55,623 bases of DNA from Planctomycetota bacterium (GTDB lineage: Bacteria > Planctomycetota > Planctomycetia > Pirellulales > UBA1268): contig JAPOIM010000022.1 in the NCBI GenBank assembly GCA_029978905.1, forward strand, positions 1 through 55,623. The letters run 5' to 3'. This document shows positions 27,426 through 36,149 of this stretch, in pieces. The translations under genes and the position numbers were made by a program. The notes below the pieces were generated by a model. It was not told the DNA's origin. It saw nothing but the letters and a program-made list of their open reading frames with translations, and made no database searches. Position 1 is the stretch's first letter. Each line of letters starts with the position of its first letter.

Positions 27426-27986
27426 CTATCGTCGCGTCAGTTCGCGTGTGCGGACGAAGGCATCGAGCGTCCCGGTGTATCGCGTGAGTTCGATGAATTC
27501 ATTTGAGAAATCATCGAGCACATACGTGACCTGCACGTGGTCGTACTCATCGCCTCCCCGGCCGACTTCATGCGCGATCGGCTTGCTCACCTCACATCGC
27601 AACCGCTCGGCAGGAATCGCAACCGACCGCACCGGCTCAGCAGCATCTGCATAGAGCGCGTCGGAATGCTGGTTGTTGAGCCACTTCTCCAGGCTCTCCA
27701 CCGACGCCTCCGGATCGAAGACGTGCACGCTGGCCCGCACCTCGGCCGTGCCGTCGCGAGTGGCGAGCACGACGATCACTCGGGTGTCTGCCAAGGTGAA
27801 GAACTGCTGCGTTGGGCCATGGGCCTGCAACGAGTAGTAGCGGTTCACTTCCACGACGGGAGTGTCGTCATCAATCTCCACCACCCGCCGCTCGACCTCC
27901 GCGGCGAGGGTATACGAGACCATCGCGCCAGCCCACGCGACGAGCGTGGCCGCGAAAACATGTCTTCCCCGTTGATTGTTCCACAT
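27426..27986 (-). CDS. Small exported protein of unknown function
   Basis: A 186-residue protein with a signal peptide (about residues 1-28, VSYTLAAEV). The mature part is acidic with strand-like segments (RRVVEIDDDTPVVEVNRYYSL, FFTLADTRVIVVLATRDG, YDHVQVTYVLDDFSNEFIELTRY). I recognise no domain. Two consecutive starts exist (GTG at 27989, ATG at 27986) and AAGGGAGA lies just upstream, so translation is well supported. It is convergent with thpR (17 bp between stops) and divergent from the sugar isomerase. Codon use matches the neighbours. The frame and leader are seen directly; function is unknown. Confidence 0.6.
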   Translation of the reverse strand: MWNNQRGRHVFAATLVAWAGAMVSYTLAAEVERRVVEIDDDTPVVEVNRYYSLQAHGPTQQFFTLADTRVIVVLATRDGTAEVRASVHVFDPEASVESLEKWLNNQHSDALYADAAEPVRSVAIPAERLRCEVSKPIAHEVGRGGDEYDHVQVTYVLDDFSNEFIELTRYTGTLDAFVRTRELTRR

Positions 27987-28218
27987 CACCAGTCTCCCTT
28001 ACGCTACGCCGCTCAGCATGCGTTTGCTCCGCTGCGGAACATCCGGGGCATGCGAAACCCTCTTGAGAGACGCCCTTCGCGGAAAAAAGTTCCCCAACGT
28101 CGCGCACGATTCGCACGTTCCTGTATCACGGGACCGGCCTCCATCGTAGACTCGCGGCCATGTTCGGGGGGAGCCGCAAGGCCCACATGCCCATCCGTCC
28201 ACCCCAGGAGGTGACACC

Positions 28219-29175
28219 GTGTTTTCGTCTGTTTCCGCAACTGGCTGCCGATCCGAGCGACTCACCCGCCGAACTTGGCTTGGTGCAGCAGTGGCGAGTG
28301 TGGCGGCGACGACGCTGCCTGCCGTGGAACCCATTTCGCGAACGGGCGAGCCCCGCTTTCAACTTGGCCTCGCCGCCTACGGCTACCGGACCTTCTTTCC
28401 CTGGATGCGTGGCAAGGCACAAAAGCCGGCCGATGAGGCGAGGGCGCTCACGATCCGCTCCTTCATCGATCTCGCCGCCGATCTTGGCTGCGATGGTGCC
28501 GAACTCACCGCCTACTTCTTTGATCCGGCCACCACCCACGACGACCTCGTGGCGCTGCGGCGACATGCGTTTCTTCGCGGCATCGCCATCAGCGGCACCG
28601 CCGTGGGGAACCGCTTCACGCTCCCCTCAGGCCCTGACCTCGACCGCGAGATCGAGGTCGTCAAGGAGTGGATCGATCACACCGCTCTGCTCGGCAGCTC
28701 ACATCTGCGTGTCTTTGCGGGCACGGCCGACAAGACGCTCTCAGAAGAGGAAGCCTTCACGCAGTGCGTCGCTTCGCTGGAGGCCTGCTGCGACTACGCC
28801 AGTTCGAGGGGAGTGTTCCTCGGTCTGGAAAACCACGGCGGCATCGTGGCAACTGCCGACGAGCTTCTGAAGGTGGTGGAAGCTGTGAAGAGCCCGTGGC
28901 TGGGCGTGAACCTCGACACCGGCAACTTCCGCACCGAAGACCCATACGGCGACCTCGCGCGCTGCGCTCCGTACGCGATCAACGTGCAGTACAAGGTGGA
29001 GATTCAGCGAGGCAGTCGCGACGCGCCGAAGGAGCCTGCCGATCCGGGTCGCGTGGTGAAGATCCTCCGTGACGTCGGCTACCAGGGCTTCCTCACGCTG
29101 GAATACGAAGCGGCGGAGGATCCCTTCGAGGCGGTCCCACGACACCTCGACGAACTCCGCGAAGCCTGCGGCTGA
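28219..29175 (+). CDS. Sugar phosphate isomerase/epimerase (xylose isomerase-like TIM barrel), Tat-type leader
   Basis: A 318-residue AP-endonuclease-2/xylose-isomerase-like TIM barrel. A leader with TRRTWLGAAVASVAATTLPA (about 16-35) suggests Tat export or a planctomycete-type leader. Barrel motifs include CDGAELTAYFFDP, VFLGLENHGGIVATADELL with metal-binding glutamate, LGVNLDTGNF with aspartate, and FLTLEYEAAEDPF with glutamate near the C-terminus. Members isomerise or epimerise sugars such as D-allulose or inosose; many planctomycete members have unknown substrates. The GTG start is supported by AGGAGG 7 bp upstream. It is convergent with ftsK, and a partial copy of the ftsK tail lies just after its stop. 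A second relative (38324-39226) lacks the leader. Confidence 0.82.
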   Translation: MFSSVSATGCRSERLTRRTWLGAAVASVAATTLPAVEPISRTGEPRFQLGLAAYGYRTFFPWMRGKAQKPADEARALTIRSFIDLAADLGCDGAELTAYFFDPATTHDDLVALRRHAFLRGIAISGTAVGNRFTLPSGPDLDREIEVVKEWIDHTALLGSSHLRVFAGTADKTLSEEEAFTQCVASLEACCDYASSRGVFLGLENHGGIVATADELLKVVEAVKSPWLGVNLDTGNFRTEDPYGDLARCAPYAINVQYKVEIQRGSRDAPKEPADPGRVVKILRDVGYQGFLTLEYEAAEDPFEAVPRHLDELREACG

Positions 29176-29359
29176 GCCGCCTCTGGGCCGAAGCGGCCTA
29201 CTCGTCTTCAGCCCGCTCGCCGCGGTGACCGTAACGCAGACGAGCGGAGGCTCAGGGGTCGGCGAACGCTCGAGGAGCGTGTGAGGCCGAAGGCCTCTGC
29301 GACGAGACTTTTGCCGCCCCTGGGCCGAAGCGGCCTACTCGTCTTCTTCCCACTCGCCG
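29176..29359 (-). repeat. Direct repeat duplicating the ftsK 3' end and terminator
   Basis: Two 47-bp copies, 29176-29222 and 29313-29359, match at 43 of 47 positions. The right copy contains the last codons of ftsK (GEWEEDE, stop) and a GGCCG-ctt-CGGCC stem; the left copy would encode GERAEDE then stop in the same strand, so it looks like a relic of a duplicated ftsK tail. Between the copies lies a further hairpin, GAGGCC-gaa-GGCCTC at 29283-29297. The region probably also terminates the two convergent genes. Confidence 0.65.
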
Positions 29360-32112
29360 TCGTCCTCCTCGGAGTCAACCTCCTCGTCGGCGTCGTCCCC
29401 TTCGTAGCCCTCGTCTTCGTCGAGTTCTTCCTCGTCGTCGTAGCCCTCATCGGATTCGTCGTCGTCCTCAGGCTCGCCCGCGTGTGGCTGGATCTTCAGT
29501 TTGCGGGGCGGGGCATCCTCCGGTGGCGGCGCGTCTCCACAGGCAGCAGCCCACTGTTCGAGGGTCATCAGCACCTCGCGGGCCTGCGAGCCGTTGTATT
29601 CCCCGACGATGCCGTCTTCTGCCATGTAGTCGATCAGCCGAGCACCGCGTCCGTAGCCGATCCCGAGGGCTCGCTGCAGGAGCGACACGCTGCCGCGCCC
29701 CTCGCGAATGATTACCTCGACCGCCTGCTTGTAGAGATCGTCGCGAGGCTTGATCGAACCGGCCTCGGGCGTCACATCTTCCTCGCCCGCCGGCTTGAGG
29801 TTGACGAGTTCCTGCGAGTACTGCGGGGCATCGGTCCCGATCACCGCCATCACGTCATTGATTTCCTCATCACTGACAAACGTTCCTTGGCCGCGCATGA
29901 TCGTGCTCGTGCCCGGGTACAGGAACAGCATGTCGCCGTTGCCGAGCAGTTTGTCGGCGCCCCCTTCATCCAGCACGACGCGACTGTCGGTACGGCTGGC
30001 CACCTGGAAGGCGATGCGCGCGGGCAGGTTGCTCTTGATGAGGCCCGTGATCACGTCCACCGTCGGCTTCTGCGTGGCGAGCACGAGATGGATACCGACC
30101 GCACGGCTCTTCTGGGCGAGGCGAATGATGTGCTGCTCAATCTCTTTGCCCGCCGTCATCATCATGTCGGCGATCTCGTCAGCGATCACGACGATGAACG
30201 GAATCTTCTCGGGAATGAGTTCCGCTTCTTCCTCGCTGGCGGGATTGATGCGACGCAACACTTCGTCGCGGCCAAGCTCGTTGTACTTCGCGATGTGCCG
30301 CACGCCAGCCGACGCCAGCAGGGCATACCGCTGTTCCATCTTCTCCACCGCCCAGGCGAGGATCGCCTCGGCCTTCTTCATGTCGGTCACGACCGGATGC
30401 ATCAGATGAGGCAGCGTCTTGTAGGGCGTCAGCTCCACCATCTTCGGGTCGATCATCAGCATCCGCACCTCATCGGGGCGACGGCTCATCAGGATCGACG
30501 TGATGATCGAGTTCAAGCACACGCTCTTACCGGTACCGGTGCGGCCGGCGATGAGCAGGTGAGGCATCGTTGCGAGGTCCATGGCCATCGGATTGCCGGC
30601 CACGTCCTTGCCAAGATAGACCGGCACCTTCATGGCACGGCTCTTGGAGGCCGTCTCTTCGATCACCTCGCGGAGCCGCACCATCTGCCGCGTGGTGTTG
30701 GGCACCTCAATGCCCACCGAGTTCTTCCCGGGGATCGGCGCCACGATCCGCACGCTCGGCACTCGCAAGGCAATTGCGAGGTCGTCGGCCAGGCTCGTGA
30801 TCTTGGACAGCCGCAAGCCTGCCTCAAGTTCGATCTCGTACTGCGAGATCACCGGGCCGGTCTCGATCTCCACCACCTTGATCTTGAATCCGAACTCCGC
30901 GAACGTCTTTTCGAGCATCCGCGCCCGCTCGCGAACCTCCTGCTCTTGCTGATCGAGTTGCAGGTTATCGGCAGGCAGGAGCAGGTCGAGGCTCGGCAGT
31001 TGGTAGTCGCGATCCGGCACAAGTTCTGGGCCAAGCGACGAGCCCTTTGCAGCCTGCCGTGACTTCCGCGATTTGATCGGGACCTGGTGAACTTCTTCTT
31101 CGTCCTCCTCCGAAAGCTCGGCCTCCACGTCTTCGTCGGCGGCTTCTTCGTCGGCGACGTCCTCCTCCACAAAATCGGAGTCGAGTTCGCTCTCCACCTC
31201 GGCCTCAAAGGAATCGGAGTCGTCGACCGAAACCTCGCGACGGCGGACGCGAATCCGTGGCTCCGATTCGTCGCCAGTCTCGTCATCCCCTTCGTCGGCT
31301 TCGGCCGCCACGGCGGTGCCGACCGACGTTGCGGTTCGGCTCCAGAGACCAAACAGGCGGCGACCTTCCGGCGACACGCCGCCAGCGCCCTCCTCGGCTT
31401 CTTCCCGGGCACGCTGGGCAGCCTCGCGGGCAGCGGCTCGCCGTTCTCGGTTGGCTGTGATCGCTGAAGTGAAGGCTGCTTCCGCCGACGCAAGCCCGCG
31501 AAGCACGATCACATCGAACGCGAGAAAAATGCCGGCAACCGCGACCGCGACAGCGAGGATGGCCCCGCCGGTCCGGGCAAACGTGCCTTCCAAAAGCATC
31601 CTGCCGGTCGCCCCTGCATAGCCGCCCGCGCCCCACAAGGGCCGCGGCATCCAATCGGGCGCGAGCATCGAAAGCAAGACCGCGATCGCGGCGAGGGCGA
31701 CCACGCCCCCGACGGCCCTCAGCGGCAGATCCGCCAGGCGGATGCGACGGAGGAGCACCACGGCCAATGCCGAGACCAGCCCCACAAACGGCCATGCCGC
31801 CAACCCGAGGGAGGCGTAGAGCGCCGTCGCAACGTACGAGCCAAACAAGCCGCAGGCGTTGTTGGCCCGGGCGTTGGGTGGAAACACCGTCGCCGCAGGG
31901 GCGTCGGCGGCGTCAAAGGTCGCTAGGGCCGTGATCACCAGAGCGATCCCAGCGACCAACGCCAAGGCCACAAGGTCCCGCACACGATCCCGTTCCCGGG
32001 CTTTCGCATCTGTTGCGGCCGCTTCGAGGCTGCTGCTCACCCCTCGCCGTGGCCGTGCTGCCGACGAGCCGCGTGCGAGGTCCACCGGCATGGTGCGAGA
32101 AAAATGAGCCAT
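29335..32112 (-). CDS. ftsK: DNA translocase FtsK/SpoIIIE
   Basis: A 925-residue membrane-anchored DNA pump for chromosome segregation. Four or more membrane helices occupy residues about 30-230. A very acidic, low-complexity linker follows at about 267-344 (VEEDVADEEAADED and similar). The motor has LLIAGRTGTGKSVCLNSII (Walker A), FIVVIADEIADMMM (Walker B) and LVLATQKPTVDVITG, and the winged-helix gamma domain is SVSLLQRALGIGYGRGARLIDYM near 840. A second acidic tail, about 881-925, ends the protein after the gamma domain, where most FtsK proteins stop. ATG 32112 was chosen as the earliest plausible start before the basic N-terminus; ATG 32091 is also possible. It is divergent from msrA. The family is certain; the acidic tail is unusual. 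Confidence 0.95.
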   Translation of the reverse strand: MAHFSRTMPVDLARGSSAARPRRGVSSSLEAAATDAKARERDRVRDLVALALVAGIALVITALATFDAADAPAATVFPPNARANNACGLFGSYVATALYASLGLAAWPFVGLVSALAVVLLRRIRLADLPLRAVGGVVALAAIAVLLSMLAPDWMPRPLWGAGGYAGATGRMLLEGTFARTGGAILAVAVAVAGIFLAFDVIVLRGLASAEAAFTSAITANRERRAAAREAAQRAREEAEEGAGGVSPEGRRLFGLWSRTATSVGTAVAAEADEGDDETGDESEPRIRVRRREVSVDDSDSFEAEVESELDSDFVEEDVADEEAADEDVEAELSEEDEEEVHQVPIKSRKSRQAAKGSSLGPELVPDRDYQLPSLDLLLPADNLQLDQQEQEVRERARMLEKTFAEFGFKIKVVEIETGPVISQYEIELEAGLRLSKITSLADDLAIALRVPSVRIVAPIPGKNSVGIEVPNTTRQMVRLREVIEETASKSRAMKVPVYLGKDVAGNPMAMDLATMPHLLIAGRTGTGKSVCLNSIITSILMSRRPDEVRMLMIDPKMVELTPYKTLPHLMHPVVTDMKKAEAILAWAVEKMEQRYALLASAGVRHIAKYNELGRDEVLRRINPASEEEAELIPEKIPFIVVIADEIADMMMTAGKEIEQHIIRLAQKSRAVGIHLVLATQKPTVDVITGLIKSNLPARIAFQVASRTDSRVVLDEGGADKLLGNGDMLFLYPGTSTIMRGQGTFVSDEEINDVMAVIGTDAPQYSQELVNLKPAGEEDVTPEAGSIKPRDDLYKQAVEVIIREGRGSVSLLQRALGIGYGRGARLIDYMAEDGIVGEYNGSQAREVLMTLEQWAAACGDAPPPEDAPPRKLKIQPHAGEPEDDDESDEGYDDEEELDEDEGYEGDDADEEVDSEEDDGEWEEDE

Positions 32113-32362
32113 TGGTCGCGCAGCCTCTGATCGGCCGAGGGGGTATCGAAATCGCAACGAGAGGCCCACCTGCGTGCGCCTCCACAACTCTACCGGGCGT
32201 CAGGCCCAGAGGACGGCTCGACGCCTGAGGCGAGCCGGTTCGATGCTGCTGATGATTCTGGAGGTGCCGATTGGAGGGATCGTACGTATGATGAAGGAGC
32301 GTTTCGGGGCCGCGTTGGCCGGGGCCTTGGACGCTCACGCTGCACGTTGGATGGAGGAAACC

Positions 32363-32980
32363 ATGCGTTCCGTGTTCGATGCCCTCTGCACCGCGTTTCA
32401 CACCGGGAGCCTTGGAGCCAGCCTGTTGGTCATCGTCGTCGCCGTTGGCGGACTGGCGATGCCGCTCGGGTTTGCGGCCGAGACCGAGCCAAAGAAAGAG
32501 GTCGCTGTTTTCGCCGGCGGGTGTTTCTGGGGAATGGAAAACATCCTCCGTGAGATCCCGGGCGTGCTCTCCACCGAGGTGGGCTACACCGGCGGCAAGC
32601 TGCCCAACCCAACCTACCAGCAGGTGTGCACCGGCCTCACGGGCCACGCCGAGGCGGTGGAGATCACATTTGATCCAGACGTCGTCTCCTACGAAACGCT
32701 GATCGACTACTTTTTCCGCATGCACGACCCGACCACGCTCAACCGTCAGCACAACGACATCGGCACGCAGTATCGATCCGCAATCTTCTACACGTCGGAC
32801 GAACAGAAAGAGATTGCAGAGAAGGCAATCGCCTTCCTTACAGAGCAGCAGAAATTTGCTCGGCCGATTGTCACGAAAGTCACGAAAGCGAGCGTGTTCT
32901 ACCCGGCCGAGGGTTACCACCAGGACTACCTCGTGAAGAATCCCGCTGGTTACAACTGCCACATCCTGCGGGAGTGGTAG
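32363..32980 (+). CDS. msrA: Peptide-methionine (S)-S-oxide reductase, exported form
   Basis: A 205-residue MsrA that reduces methionine-S-sulfoxide in proteins. The catalytic motif GGCFWGMEN holds the nucleophile C54; EVGYTGGKLPNPTYQQVCTG and YFFRMHDPTTLNRQHNDIGTQYRS are diagnostic. An N-terminal hydrophobic segment (about 16-38, ending LGFAAETEP) indicates export or a membrane anchor, so it probably repairs oxidised envelope proteins. The resolving cysteines are not obvious beyond C (YNCHILREW) near the C-terminus. The ATG at 32363 has GGAGG 5 bp upstream; longer in-frame starts lack one. It is divergent from ftsK across 250 bp and convergent with truB (15 bp between stops). No msrB is nearby. 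Confidence 0.93.
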   Translation: MRSVFDALCTAFHTGSLGASLLVIVVAVGGLAMPLGFAAETEPKKEVAVFAGGCFWGMENILREIPGVLSTEVGYTGGKLPNPTYQQVCTGLTGHAEAVEITFDPDVVSYETLIDYFFRMHDPTTLNRQHNDIGTQYRSAIFYTSDEQKEIAEKAIAFLTEQQKFARPIVTKVTKASVFYPAEGYHQDYLVKNPAGYNCHILREW

Positions 32981-32995
32981 GCGAAACCAAGGTCG

Positions 32996-33901
32996 TCAAC
33001 TACGGCCAACGAAGTTCGGCCTCACCCGCCAGCCGGCGCGGTGAGGCCTGAGGATCCCCACGAGTCGTTGGTCCTGATCCACCGCAGCGATCGCCTCACG
33101 ATCCCTGTCCTCTGCTGACGCCACCTCTGGTGGCAAAATCCCGCCGCGGGAGATGTGCTCGACGAGTTCCGGGCCGAGAGTGACGACGGAGAGACCGGCG
33201 ACCGCAGACGCAGCGGGCCTCAAGCAGTCCACCGCCTGAGCACGTGCTTCGGGCCCCTGCAGACGCTCGAGCGGCACAGACGCCTGCTGCTCGAAGGCCC
33301 CCACGGCGGTCCGCACCAGGCCGTCCATCACACCCGTTGTGCCAAGCGTCTCCGCCAGGTCCCGGCCGAGGGCTCGGATGTACGTCCCGGTAGAACACTC
33401 CACATCCAGCACAAGCCTCGGCCAGGCATACTCCAGCACTTCCAGGCGATGGATCGTCACCGCCTTGGGCTCGAGTTGAAACTCCCGCCCTCGGCGAGCG
33501 AGTTCGTACGCCCTCTTGCCGTCGACATGAACCGCCGAGAAAGCACACGGCCGCTGCATGATGGGACCGCGAAACCTTGCCACCGCGACGTCGAGTTCCT
33601 CGCGTGTCGGCTGAACGGGGGCCACTTCGAGCACGACAGGGAGTTCGGTATCGTCCGACGGACTCGACCGTCCGAGCAGAAAATGGCCGACGTACCGCTT
33701 GGGGAGCTCGTGGAGGAAATCGACAAGCTTGGTGGCGTGCCCAACGCAGACCACCACCACCCCCGCCGCGATGGGGTCGAGCGTGCCGGCATGCCCAACC
33801 GACCGCATCCCGAGCGCCTTGGCCACCGTATCCACCACGTGACGACTCGACACGCCCACCGGCTTGTCAACGGGCACCACGCCGGAGTATTCAAAACGCA
33901 T
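32996..33901 (-). CDS. truB: tRNA pseudouridine(55) synthase TruB
   Basis: A 301-residue pseudouridine synthase that modifies U55 in the T loop of tRNAs. The catalytic aspartate lies in GHAGTLDPIAAGV (about residue 40), with KRYVGHFLLGRSSPSDD and CSTGTYIRALGRDLAE also matching TruB. A short C-terminal part (AIAAVDQDQRLVGILRP) resembles the PUA-like end. In many bacteria truB follows rbfA and infB; here it stands alone between msrA and a kinase, and the usual operon partners are absent. The ATG at 33901 begins with the canonical MRFEYSGVVPVDKPVGVSS; the open frame upstream is a low-complexity artefact. It is divergent from the kinase gene by 136 bp. Confidence 0.93.
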   Translation of the reverse strand: MRFEYSGVVPVDKPVGVSSRHVVDTVAKALGMRSVGHAGTLDPIAAGVVVVCVGHATKLVDFLHELPKRYVGHFLLGRSSPSDDTELPVVLEVAPVQPTREELDVAVARFRGPIMQRPCAFSAVHVDGKRAYELARRGREFQLEPKAVTIHRLEVLEYAWPRLVLDVECSTGTYIRALGRDLAETLGTTGVMDGLVRTAVGAFEQQASVPLERLQGPEARAQAVDCLRPAASAVAGLSVVTLGPELVEHISRGGILPPEVASAEDRDREAIAAVDQDQRLVGILRPHRAGWRVRPNFVGRS

Positions 33902-34025
33902 GATGTGGGAGGGCGGGGAAGGGCGGCGTGAAGTTCCAGCAGGCGGTGCACAGACGCCGGACGAGCCTACCCCGACCTTCGTGAGCGACAAGCGGGGCGA
34001 CTCGCATGCCTGAGCCATCACCGAC

Positions 34026-34031
34026 TACACT
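34026..34031 (+). promoter_or_regulatory. Probable -10 box, possibly leaderless start of the kinase gene
   Basis: TACACT sits 6 bp before the kinase ATG, so a transcript started from it would begin about at the start codon. No good -35 box is seen, and no ribosome site precedes the ATG, which is consistent with leaderless translation. Confidence 0.35.
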
Positions 34032-34037
34032 CCAATC

Positions 34038-36149
34038 ATGCAGCCAACGCAGTTAGGCCCGTATCGAATCATCCGGCAACTCGGCCGTGGCGGGATGGGG
34101 GCCGTCTATGAGTCCGAGGACATCGAAAGCGGCGACCGTGTCGCGGTGAAAGTCCTCGCCTCCCATCTTTCCGACGACCCCGGCATCCGCAGCCGGTTCC
34201 TCGCAGAAATTGAAACGCTCAAGAGCCTCCGCAGCCCTGGCATCGTGCGGCTGCTCTCGTTTGGCGAACAGGATGGCCAACCATTCTTTGCGATGGAACT
34301 TGTCAAAGGCAGAAGCCTCGACCAGCTCCTCCGCGAGGGCACGCGTTTCGACTGGCGGACCACCGTCGACACCGCGCTCGCCGTGACACGCGCCCTCAAG
34401 AGCGCGCATGACCATGGCGTGATCCACCGAGACCTGAAGCCGGGCAATCTCCTCGTCACCGAGGATGGTTCCGTCAAACTGGCCGACTTTGGCATCGCCA
34501 AACTCTTTGGTGGCGACTCGCATACCGCCCAGGGCAACTTCGTCGGCACGGCCGACTACATGGCTCCGGAACAGGCTTCAGGCAAACCAATCGACCATCG
34601 CGTTGACCTCTACGCGTTAGGGATGGTGATGTTTGCCATGCTCTCAGGAAGGCCTCCCTTTCGCGGCACACACCTCTCGCAGGTGATCGAAAAGCAGCGG
34701 AAGGAAAAGCCGCCGAGGATCTCGTCGCTGGTGGACGACGTTCCAGACGAGCTGGACGAACTGATCGATCGCTTGCTTGCCAAAAAGCCCTCGGCCCGGC
34801 CCCCCAACGCGCTTGCGTTGAGCAGGCTCCTGACCGCCATCCGCACGTTGCGGACGGGCGAGGAGGCAACCCCGCGTCCGGAGAACGACGTCTCTCGAAC
34901 CGACGGTGGGCCGGCTCGGAGCCAGTCCTCACTGACCGTGGGGCCCTCGAGTCGCCCCACGCATGTCGCCAAGCACGATCGCCCGCCAAGCGAGGCGACG
35001 GAAGTTGTCTCCCCGAGCGACCTAGGCGACACCCGTCCCAAAGGCCACCCATCGGCCGTGGAGCACGGCGATCCCGCCACCGCTGCAAACGGCAGTGGAG
35101 GCGTGCAGCGACCTGCCTCTTCGGACAACGACATTGACCTTCTCGCCGCCACCCGCGAGGTGTCGGACAGCCTGCCGCTCCCAACCGCAGCCGATGTCGC
35201 CCTGCCAGCCGGCAACCTCGACGTCACGCAGCGCCCCTTACGAGAGTTTACGCAGGCCCACACCGGGGCCTCGTCGTCGTCCACACACGTCGAGCGATCA
35301 AGCTCCACTCGCTTTACCACCGTCGCCGAACTTGAGCAGGCCGAAGCGAAGCATGCCGATCGCCTGGCCCGGCAGCAACGCATCGCCAGCAGCGTGATCG
35401 GGGTCTTGATCGCGGTGTTGCTCGTGGGTGGTGGCTGGTGGCTTCTTCAGCCACCAAGCGCGGACCTGCTCTACGCCCGCATCATGACCGTCGCCGAAAA
35501 CGAAGACGCCGACCTCCGTGATGCCGAACCATTGATCACCGAGTTCCTCGCCCGCTACCCCAACGATTCGCGTGTGGAGGACGTTCGTGGCTTCGCCTCG
35601 TCGATTGAGGTTGCTCAGCTGGGCCGCCAGGCACGACGCGACGCCCGCCGTCGCGGGCAAGGGATCGATGCGATCGAGCGCGACTACCGCACCGCGATGG
35701 CGATGGAAGACGTGAGCCCCTCCGCCTGCCTCGAAGCCCTCAAGTCTGTGGCCGTGCTGCACCATCTCGAACTGGAGGAAGGAAACGACACGCCGAGCCG
35801 CGCCGACGTGAGCGTGGTCGCCGACCGCTGGCAAACCCTGATCGAACAAGACATCGAACGGCTCGAGCCGCTGGCCATTCAAGAACGCAGCATCGACAGC
35901 CAACGGCTTGCCTCCGTCTTTGATGAAGCCGATACCCTCCTCAGCGACGCTCGCGACACCACCGACCCCCGTCGATGGCAAGCCGCACTCGACCGCCGCC
36001 ACGCGCTGCTCCAGGGAATCGTGACGCTCTACAGTCAGAGGCCCCATGCAGCCGATTCCGTGGAACGGGCGACCCGCTTGCTCGCCGAGACAGGTAGCCT
36101 GCCACCAAGCCCTGAAATTCCTCCCCCTGCAACGACGGAGACACCGTGA
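34038..36149 (+). CDS. Transmembrane serine/threonine protein kinase
   Basis: A 703-residue Hanks-type kinase. The kinase domain (about 7-265) is complete: GRGGMGAVYES loop, VAVKVLAS lysine, HRDLKPGNLL catalytic loop, DFGIAKLF, GTADYMAPEQASG, and the HRVDLYALGMVMFAMLSGRPPF segment. A Pro/Ser/Thr-rich, low-complexity juxtamembrane region follows, then one membrane helix (about 451-472, VIGVLIAVLLVGGGWWLL). The remaining 230 residues are outside the membrane, helical and TPR-like in composition (ARRRGQGIDAIERDYRTAM and similar), and may sense a signal. The ATG opens MQPTQLGPYRIIRQLGRGG, typical for the family. The stop overlaps the hemL start by four bases (GTGA), so it is translationally coupled to hemL. 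Targets are unknown. Confidence 0.92.
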   Translation: MQPTQLGPYRIIRQLGRGGMGAVYESEDIESGDRVAVKVLASHLSDDPGIRSRFLAEIETLKSLRSPGIVRLLSFGEQDGQPFFAMELVKGRSLDQLLREGTRFDWRTTVDTALAVTRALKSAHDHGVIHRDLKPGNLLVTEDGSVKLADFGIAKLFGGDSHTAQGNFVGTADYMAPEQASGKPIDHRVDLYALGMVMFAMLSGRPPFRGTHLSQVIEKQRKEKPPRISSLVDDVPDELDELIDRLLAKKPSARPPNALALSRLLTAIRTLRTGEEATPRPENDVSRTDGGPARSQSSLTVGPSSRPTHVAKHDRPPSEATEVVSPSDLGDTRPKGHPSAVEHGDPATAANGSGGVQRPASSDNDIDLLAATREVSDSLPLPTAADVALPAGNLDVTQRPLREFTQAHTGASSSSTHVERSSSTRFTTVAELEQAEAKHADRLARQQRIASSVIGVLIAVLLVGGGWWLLQPPSADLLYARIMTVAENEDADLRDAEPLITEFLARYPNDSRVEDVRGFASSIEVAQLGRQARRDARRRGQGIDAIERDYRTAMAMEDVSPSACLEALKSVAVLHHLELEEGNDTPSRADVSVVADRWQTLIEQDIERLEPLAIQERSIDSQRLASVFDEADTLLSDARDTTDPRRWQAALDRRHALLQGIVTLYSQRPHAADSVERATRLLAETGSLPPSPEIPPPATTETP

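Noticed and set aside
29281-31062. Long open frame antisense to ftsK, rich in histidine, arginine and leucine
   Set aside because: It mirrors the acidic and GC-rich codons of ftsK and has no start signal or domain; the ftsK reading has full motifs.
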